DNA of 16,153 nt from JBDIBB01 sp039812685 (GTDB lineage: Bacteria; Acidobacteriota; Vicinamibacteria; Vicinamibacterales; JAFNAJ01). The stretch is taken from the NCBI GenBank assembly GCA_039812685.1, contig JBDIBB010000087.1, positions 1 through 16,153 on the forward strand, read 5' to 3'. Position numbers and translations under genes: made by a program. Positions 1 to 6,867 of the stretch are shown here, one piece after another (positions within the stretch are counted from its first letter, which is position 1; each line of letters begins with the position of its first letter). The notes under the pieces were generated by a model. The model saw only the letters and a list, made by a program, of their open reading frames with translations. It was not told the origin of the DNA and searched no databases.

Positions 1-95
1 AACGCGCGCTCTCGCAGGTACCGGCTCAGATAGTTATAGACCGGCACTCGGTAGTGCGGAATCTGCCCACCGTGAAGAAGCAGCACTCGCGTCAT
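1..95 (-). CDS. glycosyltransferase, N-terminal fragment (cut by window edge)
   Basis: Only the first 31 codons are inside the window. Reading from the ATG at 93-95, the protein begins MTRVLLLHGGQIPHYRVPVY and continues NYLSRYLRERA to the edge. A short hydrophobic strand (VLLLHGG) followed by IPHYRVPVYNYL is the usual N-terminus of GT-B glycosyltransferases of the GT4 type, where this loop lies next to the acceptor site. No other in-frame start codon lies between 96 and the preceding gene, and no strong Shine-Dalgarno sequence is visible. It follows the FemAB-like gene with a 53-base gap in the same orientation, so it is probably the next gene of the operon. A sugar transfer role fits the locus, but the donor and acceptor cannot be judged from this piece. 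Confidence 0.6.
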   Translation of the reverse strand, partial: MTRVLLLHGGQIPHYRVPVYNYLSRYLRERA

Positions 96-148
96 TACTG
101 TTCGGCCGGTTGTCCCGCCTGCGTCCCCTCACACTCTCCCCAAAATCA

Positions 149-1171
149 TCAGTGCAAGTCCGGCGCGGTGGTTCCAGGAGCTGGGACTCCATTGGTCAGC
201 CGTCGCAGATCGTCTATCGCGTCCCCAGCGTACCTCTGGCCACGGAGCCTCAGGTACACGTCAGCAACACGGTTGAAGAGCCGGTATCGGAATGGCCTCA
301 CAACGCAGCGGAAGGAATAGCCGCGGACGAAGGAAGTGCCCATGTGGCTCTTGAACCGTTGGATCCCTTCCATTCTGGAACCCGGCTCGACGACTACGCG
401 CGCACCCATGAAATCGTACGTACGGACTCCAAGATCCCTCAGGTCGGTCATGATCCGGTGGTGCATCAGCGGCATGCTGCCCGGGTGCGGCTGGGCGATG
501 CTGCCTCCGTAGTAGTAGTAACCGCCGAGCCGATTGAAAAATACGACAGCACAACCCTGCGCGCGATCTGGTAGTTGGCTCGCATAGAACCGGACGATCT
601 CAGGTTGGTTCGCCGCACAGCGCTCGAGAAATCGCGCTGAAGGATAGAACGGCAGACGCTGGCGCACCATGGTGTCTCGCAGCAGCGAATAGATCAGTCC
701 AACGTCGCTCGTTACCTCAATTCTGACGCCGTCACGCATTGCCCGTCGGATCGACGAGCGGGTTCGCGGCTGCACGCGGGCCAGCAGGACATCGTCGTCG
801 ACGTCAAGCGGTGCGACGTAGGAGCCCCAGTCGACGACATCACAACCATCTGGCGGCGCGCTGAAGACGACGTTGGCCTGGGGCTTGGCGATGAAATCCA
901 CCCGCCGTTCGACGCGAATCGATCGAATGAACTCGTTCACGAAGTCTCTCTCGAGGCACGGCGGGCCGTCACCTGTCCGTACAGGCGCGCTCGTCACAAC
1001 CAGGCGCCTGAACACCGCACGCCGGTCGATGTAGAACGGCAGCGCGAAACCGCCGCCAACGTACCAGCCGAACTCATCTGACCGCGACGACAGATATGCC
1101 GCCGTCCCGAATACCGGGAGCCGATCGGAGAAGCCGGCCGGATCACGCGTCAGAGACAGGCCAGCACTCAT
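149..1171 (-). CDS. FemAB/GNAT-like acyltransferase (Acetyltransf_6 type)
   Basis: A 340-residue protein of the FemAB-like GNAT superfamily, which transfers aminoacyl or acyl groups to peptidoglycan precursors or polysaccharides. The C-terminal half carries the family signature: a glycine and tyrosine run (GGYYYYGG, about 216-223), a GSMPLMHHRI segment (231-240), the strand RTYDFMGA (250-257) and the closing EGIQRFKSHMG (268-278), close to the FDFGG...GI.RFKS.FG pattern of the family. An arginine-rich helix at 136-150 (RTRSSIRRAMRDG) matches the region where FemAB proteins have RxxIRRAxR. No signal peptide or membrane segment is seen, so it is probably cytoplasmic. Its ATG overlaps the TGA of the upstream deacetylase gene by four bases, suggesting coupled translation. 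FemAB proteins often sit beside polysaccharide deacetylases in exosortase-type exopolysaccharide loci. The actual substrate is unknown. Confidence 0.8.
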   Translation of the reverse strand: MSAGLSLTRDPAGFSDRLPVFGTAAYLSSRSDEFGWYVGGGFALPFYIDRRAVFRRLVVTSAPVRTGDGPPCLERDFVNEFIRSIRVERRVDFIAKPQANVVFSAPPDGCDVVDWGSYVAPLDVDDDVLLARVQPRTRSSIRRAMRDGVRIEVTSDVGLIYSLLRDTMVRQRLPFYPSARFLERCAANQPEIVRFYASQLPDRAQGCAVVFFNRLGGYYYYGGSIAQPHPGSMPLMHHRIMTDLRDLGVRTYDFMGARVVVEPGSRMEGIQRFKSHMGTSFVRGYSFRCVVRPFRYRLFNRVADVYLRLRGQRYAGDAIDDLRRLTNGVPAPGTTAPDLH

Positions 1172-2175
1172 TCAGCCGGCCGCTCACCGGCCGATATGGA
1201 CGGAGCCAGGTCACGAAAGGTCGAAACCTGTACGTTGTTCGTATTCAGGTAATGAAGGAAGCTCTCCACTGTGTCGAGGTCCACCAGATCTTTCGTATGA
1301 CCAATGGCTACGACCGGACGAAGGCGTTCGGGATTTCGCTGATCCTCAAGAACAACCTTGCCCAGTGTCGTCGTGAGTTCCTCAAGAGTCATGCGACAGA
1401 AATCGAGCTTGAGCGGATAGCGCAATCGTGCCAGATCCCTCAGCCGGTTCAGCAGCCCGACGCTCCCGCGCATCGGTCCGGGTCCCTTGAAGGCCATCCG
1501 CTTGGCGGTGGCCATCTTCCAGGCGGGCACCAACTCGGTATGAATCGGGACCTCCATCATGGCCCCGCTCGAGTCGCTCACGTTCACATCTTCGCCGAAC
1601 CGCCAGAAATAGCCATTCCGCTCAGCACGACGGTAATCCAGGCCATGCGCGTGCTGTCGGCCCCCTTTGAAGACGGAGGAATCCACCTTCACACCGAACC
1701 CGGCAAGCACGCTGGCTGCAGGCTGCGTCGGCTGGAACAGCCAGTTGCCCGCACGGAAGGACAGAGGCACATACCTCTCGTCGTCGACGAGATATCGAAG
1801 GTAGCCGGCAGCCTTGTCTACGATTTCCGCGATTCGCGGTCTGCTCAGCGTGCAGAGGTTGTATTCGTCGTAATCGAGCAACCAGCGTCCGCCTTCACGG
1901 GTGGCGTTGTACCACTGCGGATGAATGTGGAGGGCCGTTTCGAAGCCTTGGCCGTGGAGGCGACGAATCTGCCCCACCACACCAGCGATGGCTGAATCCG
2001 TCCCATGAGACTCAATCTTCTCGAATTCCGCCACCTCTACGAAGTTGACGAAGCGCACTCCGTGGCGGAGAAAGAGTTCAGCCAGCCTCTCAGCCGGTTC
2101 GAGGACGAGCGTCGAAAGATCCCCCTCGCCGTTGCCGTAGATCTCGTAATCCAACGTGAAGACGACGTGGATCAT
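1168..2175 (-). CDS. polysaccharide deacetylase (NodB-like), first of two
   Basis: A 335-residue NodB-homology (carbohydrate esterase 4-like) protein, expected to remove N- or O-acetyl groups from a glycan. Visible motifs: FTLDYE at 6-11 (motif 1, general base and metal aspartate), ALHIHPQW at 81-88 (motif 2, metal histidines), SFRAGNW at 139-145 (motif 3), and AIGHTKDL at 290-297 (motif 5 histidine). All catalytic positions I would look for are present, so it is probably active. No signal peptide is visible, which would place it in the cytoplasm unless it is exported by another route. The ATG at 2173-2175 is preceded by GAGAAG eight bases upstream. The stop overlaps the FemAB start (ATGA). 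It differs from the second deacetylase in the window (11541-12914), which is longer and has different motif spacing. The substrate is not predictable from sequence alone. Confidence 0.82.
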   Translation of the reverse strand: MIHVVFTLDYEIYGNGEGDLSTLVLEPAERLAELFLRHGVRFVNFVEVAEFEKIESHGTDSAIAGVVGQIRRLHGQGFETALHIHPQWYNATREGGRWLLDYDEYNLCTLSRPRIAEIVDKAAGYLRYLVDDERYVPLSFRAGNWLFQPTQPAASVLAGFGVKVDSSVFKGGRQHAHGLDYRRAERNGYFWRFGEDVNVSDSSGAMMEVPIHTELVPAWKMATAKRMAFKGPGPMRGSVGLLNRLRDLARLRYPLKLDFCRMTLEELTTTLGKVVLEDQRNPERLRPVVAIGHTKDLVDLDTVESFLHYLNTNNVQVSTFRDLAPSISAGERPAE

Positions 2176-2177
2176 GG

Positions 2178-2203
2178 CCGATGCTTCTCACCGATGCTTC
2201 TCA
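2178..2203. repeat. 13-bp perfect tandem duplication at a gene junction
   Basis: The unit CCGATGCTTCTCA occurs twice back to back (2178-2190 and 2191-2203), followed by a further CCG. On the coding strand each copy reads TGAGAAGCATCGG. The upstream copy supplies the stop codon of the SGNH-like gene and the downstream copy supplies the GAGAAG ribosome binding site of the deacetylase gene. Confidence 0.9.
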
Positions 2204-3268
2204 CCGCGCACGCTGGCTCGTCACGCGGACGTCCCCCGTCACACGGGTCGGCTCATCACCCCGAAGACGTCTCATGAACTCCGGACTGACGATGCTCCGG
2301 CCGTAGGAGTTCAGGTGCACGAGATCGGAATAGTACTCCGCGGACGTGATACCCGCGATGTCGTCCAGGCGAACCCAGATCACCCCGGGAACAGCTCGCT
2401 CAACCTCCGAAAGAGACGTCTCGTAGGCAGAGGTGTCAGCCGGCTGCAGGATGCCCTCCTGGAAAGGGCCGGATACCGGCAACACCAGAACCACCACAGC
2501 CCCCTGCTCTCGCGCCCGACGGAGGAGGCGGATCAGGGATTGGTGCTTCGGGCCCGCAAACCAGGGTCTCCCCTGATTCGCGCGCATGGAGGCAAGACGC
2601 CGGAGCAGCCGGCCTTCGGGCCAATCGCTCACCCTCTCTGTGGGCGCCTCGTCCGCCACCACTTGCAGAGCGGCTCCCGTATCGTCGCTTTCGTTCCGCC
2701 GTCCGAGAAGACTCAGGCCCTTGTCGCGCAGGCCGAAGATCACGCGATCGGACATGCCGACCGTCGGGAAGACCGATCGAAGCCACGTGAGCGAATACCA
2801 GTTCAGCATTCGCCTGACGAAGGACACGTCGGCACGCGCAGCACGCAGGTCCTCGAGCGTCTGACGAATCGGAACGATGTTCGCCCTGAATTCGCAGACC
2901 GAAACCTCGTTCAGGTCGTACAGGGACACCCCCACGAACGTCGTGGTGACCTGCGGCGATCGCCGCTGGAGCTGTTCCCACTCCGCCGGCGAGGAGCCGG
3001 GCACCGGCCAGCTTTCGATGGCCATGCCCAGGCGGTCCGCCACGCTGGCCCAGTCGATGGCGCTGTATGTGAGAGACGATCCCGAGATCAGCGCTTTCAC
3101 GGGGCGATCGGACGGGCCGTATCGTTTGTGGCCGGTGGCAACTCGAGTGGGGATGCCGACCAGGGCCGCCAGCACGTGCGTTCCCAGCCAGACAAGCGCC
3201 AGGGCGCTGAACACGATCCCGACGAGCCTGCCCTTCGCCCCCATCCTCCCGCCTGCCCTGTCCCGCAC
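2201..3268 (-). CDS. membrane-anchored SGNH-like protein (DltD/AlgJ-like role)
   Basis: A 355-residue protein with one N-terminal membrane segment (about 14-37) and the rest probably periplasmic. Two SGNH-hydrolase blocks can be seen: ALISGSSLTYSAID (59-72) resembles block I with the nucleophile serine, and YYSDLVHLNSYG (312-323) resembles the block V aspartate and histidine (D315, H318). Between them, GVSLYDLNE (113-121) could be the strand carrying an oxyanion residue. Overall similarity to characterised families looks weak, so the assignment rests on motifs and on the neighbour: it follows the MBOAT gene by 9 bases. MBOAT proteins commonly pair with such SGNH partners (DltD, AlgJ/AlgX, WssH-type systems). 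Start: GTG at 3268 has GAGG seven bases upstream; ATG at 3244 (residue 9) is an alternative, directly abutted by GGGAGG. Confidence 0.72.
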   Translation of the reverse strand: MRDRAGGRMGAKGRLVGIVFSALALVWLGTHVLAALVGIPTRVATGHKRYGPSDRPVKALISGSSLTYSAIDWASVADRLGMAIESWPVPGSSPAEWEQLQRRSPQVTTTFVGVSLYDLNEVSVCEFRANIVPIRQTLEDLRAARADVSFVRRMLNWYSLTWLRSVFPTVGMSDRVIFGLRDKGLSLLGRRNESDDTGAALQVVADEAPTERVSDWPEGRLLRRLASMRANQGRPWFAGPKHQSLIRLLRRAREQGAVVVLVLPVSGPFQEGILQPADTSAYETSLSEVERAVPGVIWVRLDDIAGITSAEYYSDLVHLNSYGRSIVSPEFMRRLRGDEPTRVTGDVRVTSQRAR

Positions 3269-3277
3269 TCCTCAGCC

Positions 3278-4714
3278 TCAGAAACCCGAATAGAGGAACG
3301 GTACGATTTCACTCGCTCCGAACGCGCACAGCACGAGCCCGAGCGTCCCGTACGCTGCAGCGCGCGCCGGGACGCCGCCCTCGGCGAGTTGCTCTACCCA
3401 GTTCCGATCCTTGTCCACCAGCAGATGCGCGGCGATCAAGACGACGGTGGCCACGACGATCTGCGGGGAGAGCATGCGCATACCGTCGGTGCTGAAGCGC
3501 ACGAGCCTGAGAAGGTAGACCTCGGCCATGGCCCACGACTCGGCCCTGAAGATGATCCATCCCCCAACCACGACACCCAGGGTCAGCAAGCGTGATGCGA
3601 GCGTTCCCAAAGACGAGCCGGCGCGTTGGCCGGTCCGACGGCGCCTCGCCGTCCGTGCCGTCCACGCCCGATTGCAGGCAAGCGCCGCGCCGTGCAGGGC
3701 CCCCCAGAGCACGAACGTCCATGCCGCCCCATGCCACAGCCCACAGAGCGCCATCGTGAGGAGGAGGTTCGCCGAGACGCGGAGGCTGGGGAATCGTGCG
3801 GCGCGCGTCGCGATCTCGAGCGGCAGGAACACGTAGTCGCGGAACCAGTTGGACAGGGTGATGTGCCAGCGCCGCCAGAACTCCGCAATGCTCGTTGCGC
3901 TGTACGGCATCGCGAAGTTCTGCGGAAGCCGGACACCCATCATCCGCGCACATCCAATGGCCATGTCGGAGTAGCCGGAGAAGTCGCAGTAGATCTGGAC
4001 GCTGTAGCCGATGGCCCCCTGCAGCAGGGTCAGCGCGTCGAATTGACCAGGGTCTGAGAAAATCAACCCTACGTGCGGCGCCACCTGGTCCGCAATCGCG
4101 AGCTTCTTGACGGCTCCCAGGAGGAAATACGCCAGGCCGACTTCGAAATCCCTGGCGCTCGCCCGTACGTGCGCGGTCAACTGCGGCAGCACGTCGCCGG
4201 CCCGCGCAATTGGCCCGGCCAGGAACTTGGGGAAGTAGGCGACATGCGCCGCGTACTCGGCGAATCGACGGCTCGGATCCAGCCGGCCGTAGTAGACGTC
4301 CACGACGTAGCTCACGCCCGTGAACGTGAAGTACGAGATGCCCGGCGGAAGACCGAAGTCGACATGTGGGACGCTCATTGGCATCCCCATCGTGCCGGCC
4401 ATCGAGCCCACCGCACCCATCAGGAAGTTCGCGTACTTGAAGAACGCGAGAATGCCGAGGTTGCACGCGAGACTCGCCAGCAGCCAGCGCTTCCTGAGGC
4501 CCGGGTCCTCGGCGGCGTGAATCCTCCGCCCAACCGTGTAGTCGACGAGCGACGTGGTGAAGACGAGCAGCGTACCGGTGAGCGAGCCGCTCACGCAGAA
4601 GAGGTAGCTTCCCAGCAGCAGAAGGTAGGTCTCGAGCGCGCTCCGCCGCACCGCGTGCTGCAACAGCAGCAGGAGCGAGAGAAAGAGCGGAAACTCGACT
4701 GACGTGAAGGTCAT
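3278..4714 (-). CDS. MBOAT family membrane O-acyltransferase
   Basis: A 478-residue polytopic membrane protein of the AlgI/DltB branch of MBOAT acyltransferases, which move acyl groups across or at the membrane onto polysaccharides. Hallmarks: FWRRWHITLSNWFRDYVFLPL around 279-299 with H284, and LCGLWHGAAWTFVLWGALHG around 323-342 with the invariant catalytic histidine H328. YFPKFLAGPI (160-169) and YCDFSGYSDMAIG (242-254) are also typical, as is the C-terminal PFLYSGF. Length matches AlgI-like proteins (about 470-500). The ATG at 4714 is the only in-frame start after the ACP stop; no clear Shine-Dalgarno is present and a GC-rich hairpin lies just upstream. It sits between the ACP gene (63-base gap) and the SGNH-like gene (9-base gap), so the acyl donor is plausibly acyl-ACP. 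Confidence 0.93.
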   Translation of the reverse strand: MTFTSVEFPLFLSLLLLLQHAVRRSALETYLLLLGSYLFCVSGSLTGTLLVFTTSLVDYTVGRRIHAAEDPGLRKRWLLASLACNLGILAFFKYANFLMGAVGSMAGTMGMPMSVPHVDFGLPPGISYFTFTGVSYVVDVYYGRLDPSRRFAEYAAHVAYFPKFLAGPIARAGDVLPQLTAHVRASARDFEVGLAYFLLGAVKKLAIADQVAPHVGLIFSDPGQFDALTLLQGAIGYSVQIYCDFSGYSDMAIGCARMMGVRLPQNFAMPYSATSIAEFWRRWHITLSNWFRDYVFLPLEIATRAARFPSLRVSANLLLTMALCGLWHGAAWTFVLWGALHGAALACNRAWTARTARRRRTGQRAGSSLGTLASRLLTLGVVVGGWIIFRAESWAMAEVYLLRLVRFSTDGMRMLSPQIVVATVVLIAAHLLVDKDRNWVEQLAEGGVPARAAAYGTLGLVLCAFGASEIVPFLYSGF

Positions 4715-4736
4715 GACGACGGCGGTGAGGAGCGAA

Positions 4737-4753
4737 GGGGCGGCTGCCGCCCC
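4737..4753 (-). other. GC-rich hairpin in the leader of the MBOAT gene
   Basis: GGGGCGG and CCGCCCC form a perfect 7-bp inverted repeat around a 3-base loop, ending 22 bases upstream of the MBOAT ATG. There is no following T-run, so it does not look like an intrinsic terminator. It could affect translation of the MBOAT or be chance in GC-rich DNA. Confidence 0.35.
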
Positions 4754-4777
4754 CGATGCCCCGATCAGGCACCACGA

Positions 4778-5029
4778 TCAGGCGCGGCGCGCCCCGCCCA
4801 GCTTCGCGTCGACCAGACGCTGCAGGTCGCCGATGTTCCTGAGGCCGATGACCTCACGGCTGGCGAATCGGACGCCGAACTGCTGCTCAACGGCCAGGAC
4901 GACCGTGACATGACTCAGCGAATCCCAGCCCGGCACCTCCGAAGCCAGCGTCCCATCGGTCAGGTCCCACTCATCCAGCTTCAAGGTCTCCAGGATTACG
5001 CGCTTCAGTTCTTCACTGACCATCGCCAT
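4778..5029 (-). CDS. acyl carrier protein
   Basis: An 83-residue free-standing carrier protein. The phosphopantetheine attachment motif is PGWDSLSHV (33-41) with S37 as the modified serine. The surrounding pattern of a short acidic N-terminal helix, the DSLSHV helix and a C-terminal helix after FGVRF fits the four-helix ACP fold. It follows the acyl-AMP ligase gene by 68 bases and precedes the MBOAT gene, the position expected of a dedicated carrier loaded by the ligase and used by the acyltransferase. GWDSLSH-type carriers are common beside MBOAT or FkbH-type enzymes and differ from housekeeping AcpP (typically ADSLDTVE). Two close ATG codons exist (5029 and 5023); the second has GAGAG eight bases upstream, so the mature N-terminus may be two residues shorter. 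Confidence 0.93.
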   Translation of the reverse strand: MAMVSEELKRVILETLKLDEWDLTDGTLASEVPGWDSLSHVTVVLAVEQQFGVRFASREVIGLRNIGDLQRLVDAKLGGARRA

Positions 5030-5097
5030 CGCTCTCGTTTCCCGGCAGGTTCACGGCGCTCACTGCCCCATCCGACACCGCGCAGCGCGGTACGCAG

Positions 5098-6864
5098 CTA
5101 CACCGCTCCGCCCGCACGCGCCGGGCGCCACAGGTCGGCCTCGCCGATCGACATCACGCGATCCCTGCTGGCGGTCCGACTGGGCTTTCCGGCCGAACTC
5201 TTGATGAGGAAGCGGGCCGGCACCAGGTACACCCGGGCGATCGACACGTCGATCGCCATCGCCGCCCTGACGATCTCCAGGCGCAGTCGCCGCTGCGCCA
5301 GCTCGTCGGCCACCGTGGTCTCGGCGATCACGGCGACACGTTCACTCCCCAGCTCCGAATGCTCCTCACCGAAGGCGACCACCCTTCCCGGAATGACTCC
5401 CGGAACCGAGCCCACCGCGGCCTCGACGTCCTCGGGATAGATGTTGTTGCCGGCAACGATGATGACGTCCTTCTTCCGGCCCACGACGAAGTACTCATGA
5501 CCCCGGCGAAACCCATAGTCACCGGAGTAGTACCAGCCGTCGCGAAGCACCTCCGCGGTCTTCTCAGGATAGTTCCTGTAGCCTTCGAACAGCGAGGCCG
5601 ACCTGATGGCGATCTCTCCCACGCTGTTGTCGCCGAGTTCGCGCCCGTCATCGTCCACGACACGAATCTCACAGCCGGGGATGCAGGGGCCCGAGGAGAC
5701 ACAGAGCCTGACGGGCCCATCACCGGCACTCGGCCTCACCGTGCCCCTCTGAAGCGCGATCCTGTCGACTGCAACCACCGTCGGCGGGGTCTCCGGCGGC
5801 ACCTGCGTCACGGCGAAGGTCGTCTCGGCCATGGCGTAGCAGGCCGAGAGCGCGCGCGGACGGAGGCCGTACGGGTGGAACCGGGCGACGAACTTCGCGT
5901 GGCTCTCCTGGCGAACCGGTTCGCTGCAGTTGATGACCAACCTCAGGGTGTCCAGGCGTACCGCGTGCAGCCGGTCCTCGCTGATCCTGTCGGCCATCAG
6001 GTCGTAGGCGAAGTTGGGCAGCCATACGATGCTGCCCTTCTCCCGCGAGATCGCCTCCAGCAGGATGCCGGGCGAGGACACCCACTCGAAGGGATCGATC
6101 TGGACGGTCGGAACGCCGAGCGCCAGCGGCAGGTGAAAGGCTGCGATCAGCCCCATGTCATGGTACAGTGGCAGCCAACTGACGACCCTGTCGTCCTGGC
6201 CGACTCTGAGCACGCTGCCGTAGGTCTCCACATGCCGCTGGACGGCCCCATGTGACAGCAGCACCGGCTTCTGCAACCCGGTCGTGCCGGACGAATGCTG
6301 GAGCAACAGCGGATCATCGGCGGTGATGCGCCCGGGCGCGCCGTCCCGATCCCCGGCGAGACCCGCTCCCGACCCGTCCGGCGCGTGCCACTCGAGAGGG
6401 AAGTGCATCGCTCTGATGGTGCTGCCCTCGGATTCGACCAGGGGCCGTGTCACCTCCTCCAACTCCCGTTCGCTCAGGATGAAGTCCAGCCCCGAGCGCT
6501 GGGACATGCCCTTCAGGCCCTGCCGGAACTTGTCGGGGTGGAGCCGGGCGTTCGGGTACGCGAGGATGGCCGGGATCGCACCTGCGCGGACACAGGCCAT
6601 GTAGAGCGGATACACGATCGGGTTGTGCCGGATGATCAGCGCACACACGTCGCCACGCCCGATCCCTCGTTCGCGCAGGTGTCCGGCGAGCACCTGAGCC
6701 ATCGCGAGAAGACCCGACCAGGTCCATCGGCAGGGCTCCTCGTCAGTCACCCAGTGAACGACCGCATCGCGATCCGGATGCCGCCGGGCGTTGCTCACCC
6801 ATCGCTCCCAGATCGAGCCGTTTCGGTCTTCCGGGGCCGCGTCTGGCGTCACCTGCACCAACAC
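5098..6864 (-). CDS. fatty-acyl-AMP ligase (FAAL-like) / acyl-ACP synthetase
   Basis: A 588-residue ANL-superfamily adenylating enzyme. Motifs in order: LLLQHSSGTTGLQKPVLLSH (186-205, P-loop), SWLPLYHDMGLI (229-240), LVINCSEPV (309-317), YAMAETTF (343-350), GWYYSGDYGF (443-452), VGRKKDVIIVAGNNIYPEDVE (461-481, hinge and A8), and KSSAGKPSR (555-563) with the A10 lysine K560. The LPLYHDMGLI, NCSEPV and AETT forms are characteristic of fatty-acyl-AMP ligases, which pass acyl-AMP to a carrier protein rather than CoA. The ACP gene immediately downstream fits that. No polyketide or peptide synthetase genes are nearby. The start is ambiguous: GTG 6864, TTG 6861 and GTG 6858 are consecutive, and GAGG lies seven bases before GTG 6858, which I find slightly likelier. 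The chain length of the acyl substrate cannot be read from sequence. Confidence 0.88.
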   Translation of the reverse strand: MLVQVTPDAAPEDRNGSIWERWVSNARRHPDRDAVVHWVTDEEPCRWTWSGLLAMAQVLAGHLRERGIGRGDVCALIIRHNPIVYPLYMACVRAGAIPAILAYPNARLHPDKFRQGLKGMSQRSGLDFILSERELEEVTRPLVESEGSTIRAMHFPLEWHAPDGSGAGLAGDRDGAPGRITADDPLLLQHSSGTTGLQKPVLLSHGAVQRHVETYGSVLRVGQDDRVVSWLPLYHDMGLIAAFHLPLALGVPTVQIDPFEWVSSPGILLEAISREKGSIVWLPNFAYDLMADRISEDRLHAVRLDTLRLVINCSEPVRQESHAKFVARFHPYGLRPRALSACYAMAETTFAVTQVPPETPPTVVAVDRIALQRGTVRPSAGDGPVRLCVSSGPCIPGCEIRVVDDDGRELGDNSVGEIAIRSASLFEGYRNYPEKTAEVLRDGWYYSGDYGFRRGHEYFVVGRKKDVIIVAGNNIYPEDVEAAVGSVPGVIPGRVVAFGEEHSELGSERVAVIAETTVADELAQRRLRLEIVRAAMAIDVSIARVYLVPARFLIKSSAGKPSRTASRDRVMSIGEADLWRPARAGGAV

Positions 6865-6867
6865 ACC

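Noticed and set aside
2156..3595. 479-codon plus-strand open frame over the SGNH-like gene
   Set aside because: The SGNH-like gene on the minus strand has a membrane segment, catalytic-type motifs and operon spacing; the plus frame has none of these.
4778..6864. FAAL plus ACP as part of a polyketide or lipopeptide cluster
   Set aside because: No ketosynthase, condensation or other assembly-line domain occurs in the window; the direct neighbours are MBOAT and SGNH-like genes.
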